Source: an uncultured Anaerotruncus sp. (GTDB taxonomy: Bacteria; Bacillota; Clostridia; Oscillospirales; CAG-272). From it: a stretch of 64,000 nucleotides of DNA. The stretch spans positions 1 to 64,000 of the forward strand of contig CAJLZE010000001.1 of assembly GCA_905210995.1 (NCBI GenBank), written 5' to 3'. Under the pieces are notes generated by a model. It made no database searches, had not been told where the DNA came from, and saw nothing but the letters and a program-made list of their open reading frames with translations. Shown here piece after piece: positions 40,076 to 48,781 of this stretch (positions within the stretch are counted from its first letter, which is position 1; every line of letters begins with the position of its first letter). The translations under genes were made by a program, and so were the position numbers.

Positions 40076-41563
40076 TCACCCGAACAGCCGCGCAAGCTCG
40101 CGGTTTGCGGCGACCCGCGCACGGCTCACCGCCTCGGAAAGCGACGCACCTCCGGTAAGCTGCCCGCGTGCGGCATTGTATGTCGTCCCCGCTAGCCTTG
40201 ACGCAACGCCCGAATAAAGGTAAGAGAAGTCAAACTTCACGCTGCCGTCGAGTATCGCGTGCAGAGTCAGGTATGAATTGTTGTCGCGCAGATAATTTTC
40301 AAATGCGGCTGCGGCATAAGCGTCGCCGAGCCACGCGCCGGAGGCTGCGTCAAGCGCCGTGATGGCAGCGCCGCAAAGCTCCGGTCTGCCGTTGCCGGAG
40401 AAAAACATCACCGGGCGACTCTCAGATCCGAGCGTCACGTTTTCGCTCACGCTGCCCGTGTGCGGCAGCGGCAGAAGCCCCCATTCGGTCTTTTTATCGT
40501 AAAATGTACGCATATCGGAGAGCGGACCGAGCCGCACGAGCGCCCCGCCGTCGGCAAAGACCGCCTCCGGGTCGGCTGCATCCTCGCCCGCCGGGAGATA
40601 GAGCAGCGCCGCGAGCCGGGATATCACATCTCCCGCCTCGGCGAGCTTCTGCTCGTCAAAGTTCACCGTCGGGACCGTCCCGGCGCCGTTTGACACAAAT
40701 TCCACGTCCGCACCGGCACAAACGGCATCGGCGGCAAAGGTCGCCGAGCTGCGCGTGCCGCTGACGGCGGCATATGCCCCCTCGGGCAGTGTGACCGAGG
40801 CTGCGGCGGTGAGGACATCCTCCCACGCGAGCCCCGCCTCCGAAAGCGCGGCGCGATAAAGGCTTTCGCTTATCTCCGCACCCGCAAGCGTGCGGTTGAA
40901 ATACAGCGCCCAGAGCGAATCGGGATCGTATACGGCGCTGCCGCAATAAAAATAGCAGGACATACCGACGGTCCCCGCGCCCTCGGGCGCTTCGAACACC
41001 GGCAGCTGCCCGAGATTGAGAACGATGCCGGAATTATAGAAAAGCGCCGCCGCATATGCGGGGATCACGGCGAAATCGGCATAATATGTGCCCGACTTTT
41101 CGGCAGCCGTGAATTCGCCGAGCATGGCGCTCTCCTCAACGCTCAGCACCGTCATGCTTATACCGTATCTCTCGCACGCCGCCTCTGTCCTCAAAGAGCG
41201 CGCGGCGTTGAGCAGGTCGCCCTCCTCGGGCTCTATGAGCGCCGCCGTTGAGGTGGCGTTTGCGATTATAAGATCGCTCACCGAAAGCTCTACGTCCGGA
41301 AGCGCCTCAAGCTTCGCCTCCGCCTCGGCGCGCCTGTCGGGATAGCTCACCTTATCGGGCGGGATCGCGGTGGTCGTCGGAGCCGGCACAGTCCACGGCG
41401 CATCCGTCGCCGCCGTGCCGCTGTCCTCTCCCGTGCCGGTATCGCTGCCGTGGTCGTATGTGATCTCGATGAATCCGCAGCCGCCGAGCGCGAGCGTTAC
41501 GGTCAGCAGCGCCGCAAGCAGCGCCGCCGCGCTCCGCAGCGGAAATTTTCCTTTTTTATTCAT
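40076..41563 (-). CDS. Solute-binding-like lipoprotein
   Basis: A 495-residue lipoprotein. Residues 8-28 are a lipoprotein signal with lipobox ALGGC (Cys28), followed by a Thr/Asp/Gly-rich linker (about 35-65). The mature domain resembles family 1 extracellular solute-binding proteins: an alternating alpha/beta pattern, SVEESAMLGEFTAAEKSGTYYADFAVIPAYAAALFYNSGI, a central DPDSLWALYFNR, GALVRLGPLSDMRTFYDKKTEWGLLPLP, and a C-terminal helical region. No permease or ATPase is adjacent, so it may be an orphan binding protein. It lies 40 bp downstream of the VanY-type peptidase gene and is probably co-transcribed with it. Confidence 0.65.
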   Translation of the reverse strand: MNKKGKFPLRSAAALLAALLTVTLALGGCGFIEITYDHGSDTGTGEDSGTAATDAPWTVPAPTTTAIPPDKVSYPDRRAEAEAKLEALPDVELSVSDLIIANATSTAALIEPEEGDLLNAARSLRTEAACERYGISMTVLSVEESAMLGEFTAAEKSGTYYADFAVIPAYAAALFYNSGIVLNLGQLPVFEAPEGAGTVGMSCYFYCGSAVYDPDSLWALYFNRTLAGAEISESLYRAALSEAGLAWEDVLTAAASVTLPEGAYAAVSGTRSSATFAADAVCAGADVEFVSNGAGTVPTVNFDEQKLAEAGDVISRLAALLYLPAGEDAADPEAVFADGGALVRLGPLSDMRTFYDKKTEWGLLPLPHTGSVSENVTLGSESRPVMFFSGNGRPELCGAAITALDAASGAWLGDAYAAAAFENYLRDNNSYLTLHAILDGSVKFDFSYLYSGVASRLAGTTYNAARGQLTGGASLSEAVSRARVAANRELARLFG

Positions 41564-41603
41564 ATCCGCTCGCAGCCGCCTTTACCGTTTCTGACAGAGC
41601 GCC

Positions 41604-42725
41604 TCATTTTCTCGTTATCGTAACGATGAACCCGTCGTAGTTGTTCCCCGATATAGTATACGGCATATCGGTCGGAACGGGAACCGAAGTTGTGGCGCCC
41701 TCTCCCGTTGCGGCGGGAACATAATATATCTCATATGTCACGCCGTCGTCGCCGTTCATTATATAGTGCGTTCCGGTGTAGGGATGGCGCGTTGCGAGCA
41801 CCGTGAGATACTCCTCAAGGCAAAGGTCGTTGCGCATCATCGCCAGCGCGTGCGGGTAGCCGACGTATCTGTAATGGTCTGCATAATGCGACGATTTTGT
41901 AACGCTTGATTTGCTTTGCGGATAGCGCTGGATAAAGCCGTATTTATAACAGTTTGTGTTCAGCCATGTATATATCTGAACGCACGATGCGTCCTCGGAC
42001 GCCGAAATATAGGGATATGAGTTGTTATCGAGCCACGCACGGAAGTCAACTGTCAGCCCCGTATGGTGCTCACTGTATCCGCCGGGCGCTTCGGCTCCCG
42101 GTTTGCTTGCGTGCAGCGTATCCTGTGCCGCGGCATCGCGATATCCGCTGCCCTGCGGGAAGTAAACGTCCTGATTTTTTGTTGCGTCGTAAAAATCGTC
42201 GATCATATTATTGAGATTTTTTGCGGCGACGGCATTCAGCTTTACGTCAAATGAGCAGGAATAGGAATGTATCATGTTTCCCGATGCCGATGTGCCCCAC
42301 TTTTCGCTGCGGCTGCTGCGCAGATCGATGAGCGTCGCGTCGCTCGCGGGGAATACATATGCGTGCGACGTGTCCACGAGTATAAGCTCGCCGCGGTGAA
42401 CATCGTCAGCGGTCATGAGCTTTACCGTATATCCCTCGGTGCCGCCGGTGGTCTCGTCGGCTGCCGGCGTAGTCTCGCCGCCTGCGGTCGTATCGCCCAT
42501 GGTGGTGACCGAAGCCGGGACGTTCGGCGATGTATCCTCGCCTCCGCCGCCCGAGGCAAGCTCGCCGCATATAACGATGACCGAAACAATAAGCGACAAG
42601 GCGAGCAGCGACATGAGTGTAATGAGCACTATCTGACGTCTTTTGCGTTTTCTCTCGCGCAGTGCGCGGTTGCTCAGATGTGAATTCATCTTAAAAGCCC
42701 GTGTATTCGAATCACGGTCGTTCAT
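41604..42725 (-). CDS. VanY-type D-alanyl-D-alanine carboxypeptidase (M15B)
   Basis: A 373-residue membrane-anchored peptidase. A basic N-terminus (RERKRKRRQ) and one membrane helix (31-52) precede a Gly/Thr-rich linker. The catalytic domain (about 115-325) has GYRDAAAQ, the zinc motif SEHHTGLTVDF (His and Asp ligands) and HYRYVGYPHA with the third ligand region; SSHYADHY is typical of the family. It trims the terminal D-Ala of peptidoglycan stem peptides outside the cell. GGAGGA lies 7 bases before the ATG. No vancomycin-resistance partner genes are nearby, so a housekeeping wall role is likely. Confidence 0.88.
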   Translation of the reverse strand: MNDRDSNTRAFKMNSHLSNRALRERKRKRRQIVLITLMSLLALSLIVSVIVICGELASGGGGEDTSPNVPASVTTMGDTTAGGETTPAADETTGGTEGYTVKLMTADDVHRGELILVDTSHAYVFPASDATLIDLRSSRSEKWGTSASGNMIHSYSCSFDVKLNAVAAKNLNNMIDDFYDATKNQDVYFPQGSGYRDAAAQDTLHASKPGAEAPGGYSEHHTGLTVDFRAWLDNNSYPYISASEDASCVQIYTWLNTNCYKYGFIQRYPQSKSSVTKSSHYADHYRYVGYPHALAMMRNDLCLEEYLTVLATRHPYTGTHYIMNGDDGVTYEIYYVPAATGEGATTSVPVPTDMPYTISGNNYDGFIVTITRK

Positions 42726-42778
42726 ACGGCATCCTCCTCAATTTGGCGGTTTTCCCCCGTCTCGGGTGGTTGTTTTCA

Positions 42779-42830
42779 GCCCGCCGCGCATATAGTTTTA
42801 GCTTGTTACCTCAGAATATGCGCGGCGGGC
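42779..42830 (-). terminator. Large hairpin after pnp
   Basis: A 15-bp perfect stem, gcccgccgcgcatat/atatgcgcggcgggc, closes a 22-base loop 28 bp beyond the pnp stop. The following T-run is weak on both strands. It is a likely terminator or 3' stabiliser. Confidence 0.65.
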
Positions 42831-42857
42831 TGTTATTTTATTGAAATGTCGGAAAGA

Positions 42858-44969
42858 TCAGCCCTGGGCGTCTCTGATAGAGAAGTCCATTCTGCCCTTC
42901 TTGTCAAGTCCGATATACTTGACCTTTACGATATCGCCGAGCTTGAGGACATCCTCAACCTTGTCGATGCGGTGGTCGGTGATGCGGGAGATGTGAACCA
43001 TGCCCTCCTTGCCGGGAGCATATTCAACGAAGCAGCCGAACTCCTTGATGCCGGTGACCTTGCCGGTGTAGACGGTGCCGACAACGGGCTCGAAGCAGAT
43101 AGCGTCGATCGTCGCCTTGGCGGCGTCTGCGGCGGCGCGGTTGACCGCGGCGATATATACCGTTCCGTCGTCCTCGATATCGATCTTGGCGCCGGTGTCG
43201 GCGGTGATCTTCTGAATGACGCAGCCGCCCTTGCCTATGACCTCGCGGATCTTATCGGGGTCGATCTTTATCGTCATCATCTTGGGAGCATACTCGGAGA
43301 CATCGGCGCGCGGGGCGGGGATAGCCTTGAGAATGACCTCGTCGATGATATAATCGCGTCCGGCGTGGGTCATTTCGAGCGCCGACTTGATGATCTCGGG
43401 CGTCAGACCGTCGATCTTGAGGTCCATCTGGATGGACGTGATGCCATTATGAGTACCGGCGACCTTGAAGTCCATATCGCCGTAGAAGTCCTCGACGCCC
43501 TGGATATCAATCATGGTCATCCACTTTTCGCCCTCGGTGATAAGACCGCAGGAGATACCCGCAACGGGAGCCTTGATCGGCACGCCCGCGTCCATAAGCG
43601 CGAGTGTGGAGCCGCAGACCGACGCCTGCGAGGTGGAACCGTTGGAGGAAACGACCTCGGAAACGAGGCGGATGGCGTAGGGGAACTCCTCGGTGGAGGG
43701 AAGCACGGGAACGAGCGAGCGCTCGGCAAGTGCTCCGTGACCTATCTCACGTCTGCCGGGGCTGCGGGTAGCCTTTGCCTCGCCGGTGGAGTAGCCGGGC
43801 ATATTGTAGTGGTGCATATATCTCTTGGAATCCTCGTTGTCGATGCCGTCGAGCATCTGAGCCTCGGCGAGGGTCCCGAGCGTTGCCATTGTAACGACCT
43901 GTGTCTGACCTCTCGTGAACATACCCGAGCCGTGCACTCTCTTGAAGAGTCCCACCTCGGCGGCAAGGGGTCTTATCTGGTTGAGGGCACGACCGTCAAC
44001 GCGCTTGCCCTCAAGCAGCCAGCGACGGACGACCTTCTTCTGCATCTTATAGACCAGTTCGGGCATCTGGGTGGCGAGATCGGGATATTCCTCGCCGAAT
44101 TTTTCGATGATCGCGTCCTCGATCGGGAGCATTCTCTCGTCACGGACGTTCTTGTCGTCGGTATCGAGAGCGTTCATGAGATCCGCCTCGCAGAAGGCAA
44201 AGATCTTATCGAACATATCGTGATCAAGCTCGCAGGAAGGATATTCGAATTTGGGCTTGCCTACCTCATCGATAATGCCGTTGACGAACACGAGCAGATC
44301 CTTGATCTCGGCATGAGCCTTCATGATAGCGTCGTACATAACATCGTCGGCAACTTCGTTGGCGCCCGCCTCGATCATGACCACCTTGTTCATCGACGCG
44401 GCAACGGTCAGCTCAAGGTCGCTCTTTTCTCTCTCTGCCTCTGTGGGATTGACGACGAGCTTGCCGTCAACAAGACCCATGAAAACGCCCGCGATCGGTC
44501 CGTTCCACGGAATATCCGATATCGACAGTGCGATGGAGGCGCCGAGCATAGCGGTGATCTCTGGAGAGCAGTCCTGATCGACCGACATAACGGTGAGTGT
44601 GAGTGCTACGTCGTTGCGCAGATCCTTGGGGAAGAGGGGACGGATCGGGCGGTCGATGACGCGCGCGGTCAGTATTGCCTTTTCGCTGGGTTTGCCCTCG
44701 CGCTTGAGATAACCGCCGGGGATCTTTCCCGCTGCGTACATTCTCTCCTCATAGTCAACAGACAGGGGGAGGAAGTCTATGCCGTCGCGGGGCTTTGCGG
44801 ACGCGGTGGCGCAGCAAAGCACGGCGGTATCGCCGTAGCGGACGAGGCATGAGCCGTTTGCAAGGCCTGCCATTTTGCCGACCTCAACAGAAAGGGGTCT
44901 GCCCGCAAGAGTATAGCGGAAGATCTTCTGGTTCGGGAACTGCATGGGTGTGCTTTTGATTTCGTACAT
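42858..44969 (-). CDS. pnp: Polynucleotide phosphorylase
   Basis: A 703-residue phosphorolytic 3'-5' exoribonuclease of the degradosome. Two RNase PH domains (about 15-225 and 330-545) carry YGDTAVLCCATAS, ARVIDRPIRPLFPKD and the second-domain GMFTRGQTQVV, SDGSTS-like SSNGSTSQASVCGS and GDMDFKVAGT. KH (about 558-615, IREVIGKGGCVIQKI) and S1 (about 625-700, GTVYTGKVTGIKEFGCFVEYAPGKEGMVHIS) domains follow. GGAGG lies 6 bases before the ATG. In most Firmicutes it follows rpsO directly; here 716 bp of repeats lie between them. Confidence 0.97.
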   Translation of the reverse strand: MYEIKSTPMQFPNQKIFRYTLAGRPLSVEVGKMAGLANGSCLVRYGDTAVLCCATASAKPRDGIDFLPLSVDYEERMYAAGKIPGGYLKREGKPSEKAILTARVIDRPIRPLFPKDLRNDVALTLTVMSVDQDCSPEITAMLGASIALSISDIPWNGPIAGVFMGLVDGKLVVNPTEAEREKSDLELTVAASMNKVVMIEAGANEVADDVMYDAIMKAHAEIKDLLVFVNGIIDEVGKPKFEYPSCELDHDMFDKIFAFCEADLMNALDTDDKNVRDERMLPIEDAIIEKFGEEYPDLATQMPELVYKMQKKVVRRWLLEGKRVDGRALNQIRPLAAEVGLFKRVHGSGMFTRGQTQVVTMATLGTLAEAQMLDGIDNEDSKRYMHHYNMPGYSTGEAKATRSPGRREIGHGALAERSLVPVLPSTEEFPYAIRLVSEVVSSNGSTSQASVCGSTLALMDAGVPIKAPVAGISCGLITEGEKWMTMIDIQGVEDFYGDMDFKVAGTHNGITSIQMDLKIDGLTPEIIKSALEMTHAGRDYIIDEVILKAIPAPRADVSEYAPKMMTIKIDPDKIREVIGKGGCVIQKITADTGAKIDIEDDGTVYIAAVNRAAADAAKATIDAICFEPVVGTVYTGKVTGIKEFGCFVEYAPGKEGMVHISRITDHRIDKVEDVLKLGDIVKVKYIGLDKKGRMDFSIRDAQG

Positions 44970-45078
44970 TTTGTACCTCCGTATATTTTGCTCCCGACAT
45001 GGTTAGCACTTAACCGCGCGTCTCCCGGTCGTGATGAACGCAAGGCGCACGGTTAAATGCTGCCCACATGCGGGATTT

Positions 45079-45188
45079 TTTTAAGTCTCGGGTGGCGTTT
45101 ATGCAGAGTTGTAACTGCACACCCCGACGGTGAAACAAGTGCGAACTCGTATCGACCGCACGGGTACAGTCACATCAGAACATAACCG
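45079..45188. repeat. Family C repeat, copy 2
   Basis: The block ttaagtctcgggtggcgttt, ccccgacggtgaaacaagtg and cagtcacatcaga matches 19980-20125. It is followed 113 bp later by copy 3. It lies in the 716-bp rpsO-pnp gap (44970-45685), which contains repeats and no convincing gene. Confidence 0.8.
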
Positions 45189-45190
45189 AC

Positions 45191-45322
45191 TTTTTAAGTC
45201 TCGGGTGGCGTTTATGCAGAGTTGCAGCCGCGTACCCCGACGGTGAAGCAAGTACAGACTCGTATCTGCCGCATCCCGTAGGGGAGGGGCTCTGCTCCTC
45301 CCGCAAAGCTTGCGCAAACTTC
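45191..45322. repeat. Family C repeat, copy 3
   Basis: A tandem neighbour of copy 2. It carries the full module including the hairpin ggggaggggctctgctcctc and the following cgcaaagcttgcgcaaact block also seen at 20118. Confidence 0.8.
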
Positions 45323-45426
45323 GGTCCCGGAAGGCAGCCACGCATTTTTAAGGTTTGTGCCGTGCGCGGTTAAACGCGGCGGGGAAATCAAACACACGGT
45401 ACTGATGCAACTCCACTCCCCGCCTA

Positions 45427-45620
45427 TCATCGAGGTATAAAGCTCAAAATCCGATCCGGCTTCGCCCGGGTCCGAAAGCCCGATATAAATCAGCGCTTCC
45501 TTCATCATCGGGGTATAAAGCTCAAAATCCGATCCGGCTTCGCCCGAGTCCGAAAGCCCGATATAAATCAGCGCTCCCTTCATCATCGGGGTATGAAGTT
45601 CAAGATCCGATCTGACTTCA
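45427..45620. repeat. Three tandem 78-bp repeats
   Basis: Units starting at 45434, 45512 and 45590 repeat with an exact 78-bp period (multiple of 3), each carrying ggtataaagctcaaaatccg and ggcttcgcccgagtccgaaa. The same ggtataaagctcaa core forms 72-bp units inside argH (53310-53480). Confidence 0.9.
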
Positions 45621-45630
45621 CCCGAGTCCG

Positions 45631-45664
45631 AAAAAAGGGATGCCGTGCAAAAACGCGGCATCCC
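45631..45664 (-). terminator. rpsO terminator
   Basis: gggatgccgcg pairs with cggcatccc around a T-rich loop, followed by TTTTTT on the minus strand, 22 bp after the rpsO stop. It separates rpsO from pnp transcription. Confidence 0.85.
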
Positions 45665-45685
45665 AGTCTCCATCGCCCTTGCTTT

Positions 45686-45949
45686 TTACTTTCTGATGTT
45701 CAGCTTGGCTATGATAGCGCGGTATCTTTCGATATCGACCTTCATCAGATAGTTGAGCAGATTTCTTCTGTGACCGACCATTTTAAGAAGACCGCGGCGG
45801 CTGTGATGGTCGTTGTTGTTCTTCTTAAGATGCTCGGTAAGGGAGTTGATCCTGCTGGTAAGGAGAGCGATCTGAACCTCGGGCGAACCTGTGTCGCCTT
45901 CGTGTACAGCGTACTCTTCGATGATCGCGAGTTTTTCTTCTTTGGTCAT
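45686..45949 (-). CDS. rpsO: Ribosomal protein S15
   Basis: An 87-residue small-subunit protein that binds 16S rRNA helices 20-22. [46 protein letters not shown] and the terminal IIAKLNIRK match the family closely. The ATG at 45949 is preferred because GAGGTG then has a 6-base spacing; the ATG at 45958 abuts that site and would add three residues. It has its own consensus promoter and terminator. In many bacteria S15 represses its own translation through the leader; the 110-base leader here is long enough for that, but I did not identify a specific fold. Confidence 0.96.
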   Translation of the reverse strand: MTKEEKLAIIEEYAVHEGDTGSPEVQIALLTSRINSLTEHLKKNNNDHHSRRGLLKMVGHRRNLLNYLMKVDIERYRAIIAKLNIRK

Positions 45950-46075
45950 TTCATTCACCTCATGTTTTTTTGCGCGGACTCAGCGACCGGCGGGTGAATA
46001 ACCTTGCGGTCTTTTATCCGGAGACCGGGTCTGCGTCATTTTTTACGGCATGAAACATCACACCGATACAGTGTT

Positions 46076-46104
46076 ATTATACCACACTTCCGCGCGTTTG
46101 TAAA
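46076..46104 (-). promoter_or_regulatory. rpsO promoter
   Basis: TTTACA (46099-46104), 17-bp spacer, TATAAT (46076-46081) on the minus strand, about 125 bp before the rpsO start. Confidence 0.85.
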
Positions 46105-46150
46105 TAGCCGTGAATGGGATTATTTTTGAATATTTATTGAAATGATCTTC

Positions 46151-46828
46151 TCAGACACCGGCGGCACGTGCGGCGGCGCGCTGCAAAAGCTCCGCATCGT
46201 CAGCGGGAAGCCCCGCGGTGTATTCGTTGCCGACAGGCGACGCACCGAAGAGCGTTGCAAAATGCACGCACGCGGCAAGATACGAGCCGGCGGGAGACGG
46301 GTGCGTCATGTCGGCGTTATAGAGCTCGATCCCCGCGGCATTTTCGTATACATCGAGAAACGCACATCCGACGTGCGACACCGCACAGCCGAGCGCCGCT
46401 CCCGCCGCATCATATGCGGAATGAAGGAGCGCGTGCATCGCCGCAGTCGTCCACCCGTGTTCGGCGAGCGTGTCGTTTCCCGCTTTGCGCCCCCACGTCT
46501 CGTAAAGCACCGGCACCGCCTGCGGCTGATATTCCTTCAGCTTTTCGGTGATTGCACGCAGTCCCTCCGCAAAGCGTTCGGGCTCCGCCGCGGGAAGGAC
46601 CGACTGCTCCTGAAGTATCACACGGTCGTATTTCATGTCTCCCGAAAGCGCCGCCGTCACCCGCCTGCCGTTTTCGTTATCATCCGATGCGAGCCTTGCG
46701 AGCGTGTAACCGCCCTTTGTGACCGACGCGACCTCCGCATAAAAGCCTGCGGCGCGCGCAAGGCTTTCAAGCATTTTCGGCATGTCGTTGTAATATGTGT
46801 AGCTGTTTCCGATAAAAAGAATGTTCAT
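46151..46828 (-). CDS. SGNH/GDSL-family hydrolase-like protein
   Basis: A 225-residue cytoplasmic protein. It starts MNILFIGNSYTYYNDMPKMLESLA, where GNSYT replaces the GDS nucleophile motif, as in the DUF4886-type SGNH subgroup. The oxyanion residues appear in VTKGGYTLARL and YDRVILQEQS, and the catalytic Asp/His pair in YNADMTHPSPAGSYLAAC. These enzymes are esterases or deacetylases acting on sugars or lipids. The start at 46828 has AAGGAG upstream; the in-frame ATG at 46852 is rejected because the site would then lie inside the gene. No operon partner indicates its substrate. Confidence 0.83.
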   Translation of the reverse strand: MNILFIGNSYTYYNDMPKMLESLARAAGFYAEVASVTKGGYTLARLASDDNENGRRVTAALSGDMKYDRVILQEQSVLPAAEPERFAEGLRAITEKLKEYQPQAVPVLYETWGRKAGNDTLAEHGWTTAAMHALLHSAYDAAGAALGCAVSHVGCAFLDVYENAAGIELYNADMTHPSPAGSYLAACVHFATLFGASPVGNEYTAGLPADDAELLQRAAARAAGV

Positions 46829-46948
46829 AAGCCCTGTTCTCCTTTTTTCCAAACCGTTTTGCCGCCAATAAAATCAAAAACATAACGTCCGGGAGCAAGA
46901 CCGGCCGGGACGGCATCAAAAACGCCGGGATCCGTGCCGGTATTTTTA

Positions 46949-46984
46949 AGGGGCTGTTAAAAACGCAAGGTTTTTAACAGCCCC
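46949..46984 (-). terminator. tmk terminator (family D hairpin)
   Basis: A perfect stem ggggctgttaaaaac/gtttttaacagcccc with a 4-base loop. Its flank ccggtatttttaagggg matches the spoIIR terminator at 27951, so it is a repeated element. Confidence 0.85.
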
Positions 46985-46990
46985 GGTAGG

Positions 46991-47635
46991 TCATATGAGT
47001 CCGGCGACCGCGCACCAAATATCGTCGGCAACCTCATCCTCGGAAGCCGAGGCGTCGATAACGGCGATCCTCCTGCCGCGCTCGGCAAGATAATCAAGCG
47101 TTTCGCGATAGTTGCGCAGCACGGCGCGCTGTGTTTCGTCGGCGTCGAATATCTCCTCTGCCGTCCTGCCGGCTGCACGCCGACGGGCGGTCTCCTCGGG
47201 AGAAACGTCAAGATAAATTATCAGATCGGCGTCAAGCTGTTCGAAGCACGGGCGGTTGAGCTCGTATATCTGCTCCATCGACAGCCGCGGAGTGCGGTTG
47301 TATGCCATATTTGAGGGGTAATACCTGTCGCACACGATATCGGCACCGCCCTCAAGCAGCGGCAGCATAAATTTGATATGCTCCAGCCTGTCGGCCACGT
47401 GCAGATATGCGAGCGTTTCGGGCAGTATTTTAACACTGCCGTAATACGCCGAGCGCACGACCGCACCGATGATGTCGCGCGAGTCGGGCTCTCTTTCGGA
47501 CAGGCACCGACGTGCGCGTGCCGCCTCAAGCCTGCGGCACAGGCGTGCCGCCTGAGTGGTCTTTCCGCAGCCGTCGCCGCCCTCAAGCACAATAAACAGT
47601 CCGCGCCCCATGGCGCCGGGATTCCGATCGTTCAT
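46991..47635 (-). CDS. tmk: dTMP (thymidylate) kinase
   Basis: A 214-residue P-loop kinase predicted to convert dTMP to dTDP. The P-loop is LEGGDGCGKTT (residues 17-27). The dTMP-binding DRY motif is CDRYYPSNMAYN near 103, and the LID-like Arg-rich loop is ETARRRAAGR. The usual EREPGGT box after the P-loop reads EREPDSRD, a departure that may affect phosphate binding. YLDVSPEE marks the Walker B strand. The gene ends in a strong terminator. In relatives tmk often sits near holB; no such neighbour is seen here. Confidence 0.85.
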   Translation of the reverse strand: MNDRNPGAMGRGLFIVLEGGDGCGKTTQAARLCRRLEAARARRCLSEREPDSRDIIGAVVRSAYYGSVKILPETLAYLHVADRLEHIKFMLPLLEGGADIVCDRYYPSNMAYNRTPRLSMEQIYELNRPCFEQLDADLIIYLDVSPEETARRRAAGRTAEEIFDADETQRAVLRNYRETLDYLAERGRRIAVIDASASEDEVADDIWCAVAGLI

Positions 47636-47664
47636 AGTTTCTCCGTAAGGTAAGATATTCCGTC

Positions 47665-48732
47665 TCAGTCTTTCTTTCTTCTGCAGACGCAGACAGCGGC
47701 GGGAATGACAGCCGCGATAACGGCAAACGCCGCAGCGGACGAACCGCAGCCCTTCTTTTCGGGTGCAGCAGCGCTCGTCTCGGGAGCCTTGGTCTCGGGT
47801 GCTTTAGTCTCGGGAGCCTTGGTCTCGGGGGCTTTGGTCTCGGGAGCCTTGGTCTCGGTCGCAGTGGTCTCGGGAGCCTTGGTCTCGGGAGCCGCCGTGG
47901 TGACGTCGGCTATCGACTCGGCATTGGGAGTAACGGTGTCATTGCCCATCTTTGCGAGAGCAAGTATCTCGGTCTCGCTCAGAACTCTGTTGTAGATGCG
48001 CATATCGTCAAGGTAGCCCTCAAAGCCCGGGTACTTGCCGATCTCGTAGTGGTTGCCCACGGAAATGCCCTTGATCTGGATCGGCAGCGACTCGGAGTAG
48101 ACCGCGCTGTCGGCAAGAGCGCCGTTGGCATAATATTTGATGGTGTTGGTGTTGTTGTCGTAGGTGATGGTGAAGAGGTTCCACTTGCCCGCCTCAAGCT
48201 GAGGAGTGCGATAGTGAGAGAACGCCTTCTCTTCGAACATACCGCCGGTCGGCGCCTTTGCGTTGCCGCTTATGCAGACCTGGCAGGAGCCGGGGAACTC
48301 GCCCCATACAAACTGAAGGTGCATATCGCCGGGAGTCCACGACTGAGTGGTGAAGAAGTAACGGTTCTTGTCAGCAGATTCTGCGGGGAACTTGTCGGCA
48401 TAGATCCACACGGAGTAGGTCATGGTAGTGAGATCTGCCAGCTTGCCGTTGAGAGCCTCCTCATAAGCCATAAGTGTGGTGTTGCCGTCAAAGTAAACGG
48501 CTTTGCCTACGGGTCCGTCGCTCTGATAAGCAACGCCGACCATCTTTTCGAGGGGCACGGGGTTATCCTTTGCGGAGTCGGCAAAGGTCTGCGTTACGGG
48601 GTCGTAAACATCAAAGGTGTAGTAGGAGAGCAGGCCCTTTTCGAGATCGACCGCCGTATCGGTCGCAAATGTGGGAAGCGCAAATGCCGCGACCATGAGG
48701 ACGGCAAGCGCGATAGCAAGTGTTTTTTTCAT
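47665..48732 (-). CDS. LamG-domain surface protein with ETKAP repeats and C-terminal anchor-like tail
   Basis: A 355-residue exported protein. Signal peptide 1-23 (IALAVLMVAAFALPTFA). Residues 30-255 form a concanavalin A-like/LamG jelly-roll: LLSYYTFD, VYFDGNTTLMAYEEALNGKLADLTTMTYSVWIYADKFP, NLFTITYDNNTNTIKYYANG and GYLDDMRIYNRVLSETEI. Then comes a low-complexity stalk of seven or more ETKAP units encoded by 15-bp DNA repeats, then KKGCGSSAAAFAVIAAVIPAAVCVCRRKKD: a Cys-Gly-Ser-Ser box, a membrane helix and basic residues. This layout is typical of surface-retained proteins of gut Clostridia. It probably binds carbohydrate. Confidence 0.75.
   Translation of the reverse strand: MKKTLAIALAVLMVAAFALPTFATDTAVDLEKGLLSYYTFDVYDPVTQTFADSAKDNPVPLEKMVGVAYQSDGPVGKAVYFDGNTTLMAYEEALNGKLADLTTMTYSVWIYADKFPAESADKNRYFFTTQSWTPGDMHLQFVWGEFPGSCQVCISGNAKAPTGGMFEEKAFSHYRTPQLEAGKWNLFTITYDNNTNTIKYYANGALADSAVYSESLPIQIKGISVGNHYEIGKYPGFEGYLDDMRIYNRVLSETEILALAKMGNDTVTPNAESIADVTTAAPETKAPETTATETKAPETKAPETKAPETKAPETKAPETSAAAPEKKGCGSSAAAFAVIAAVIPAAVCVCRRKKD
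47775..47890. repeat. 15-bp minisatellite coding for ETKAP units
   Basis: The unit ggagccttggtctcg is repeated about seven times, with one variant interrupting the array. It is prone to slippage in steps of five residues. Confidence 0.9.
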
Positions 48733-48781
48733 TTTGTTGTTCTGCCTTTCGCCTTATTTATGATTTGGCTGATGCGGACGG

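Noticed and set aside
42846..44852. A 668-codon open frame antisense to pnp
   Set aside because: It mirrors pnp on the other strand, a known effect of GC-rich third positions. It has no recognisable protein pattern and no ribosome site.
45427..45620. A CRISPR array
   Set aside because: The units are contiguous 78-bp tandem repeats with no variable spacers, and no cas genes are nearby.
45212..45673. A 153-codon minus-strand frame through the 78-bp repeats
   Set aside because: It overlaps the rpsO terminator and two repeat families and has no ribosome site. The repeats are recorded as DNA features instead.
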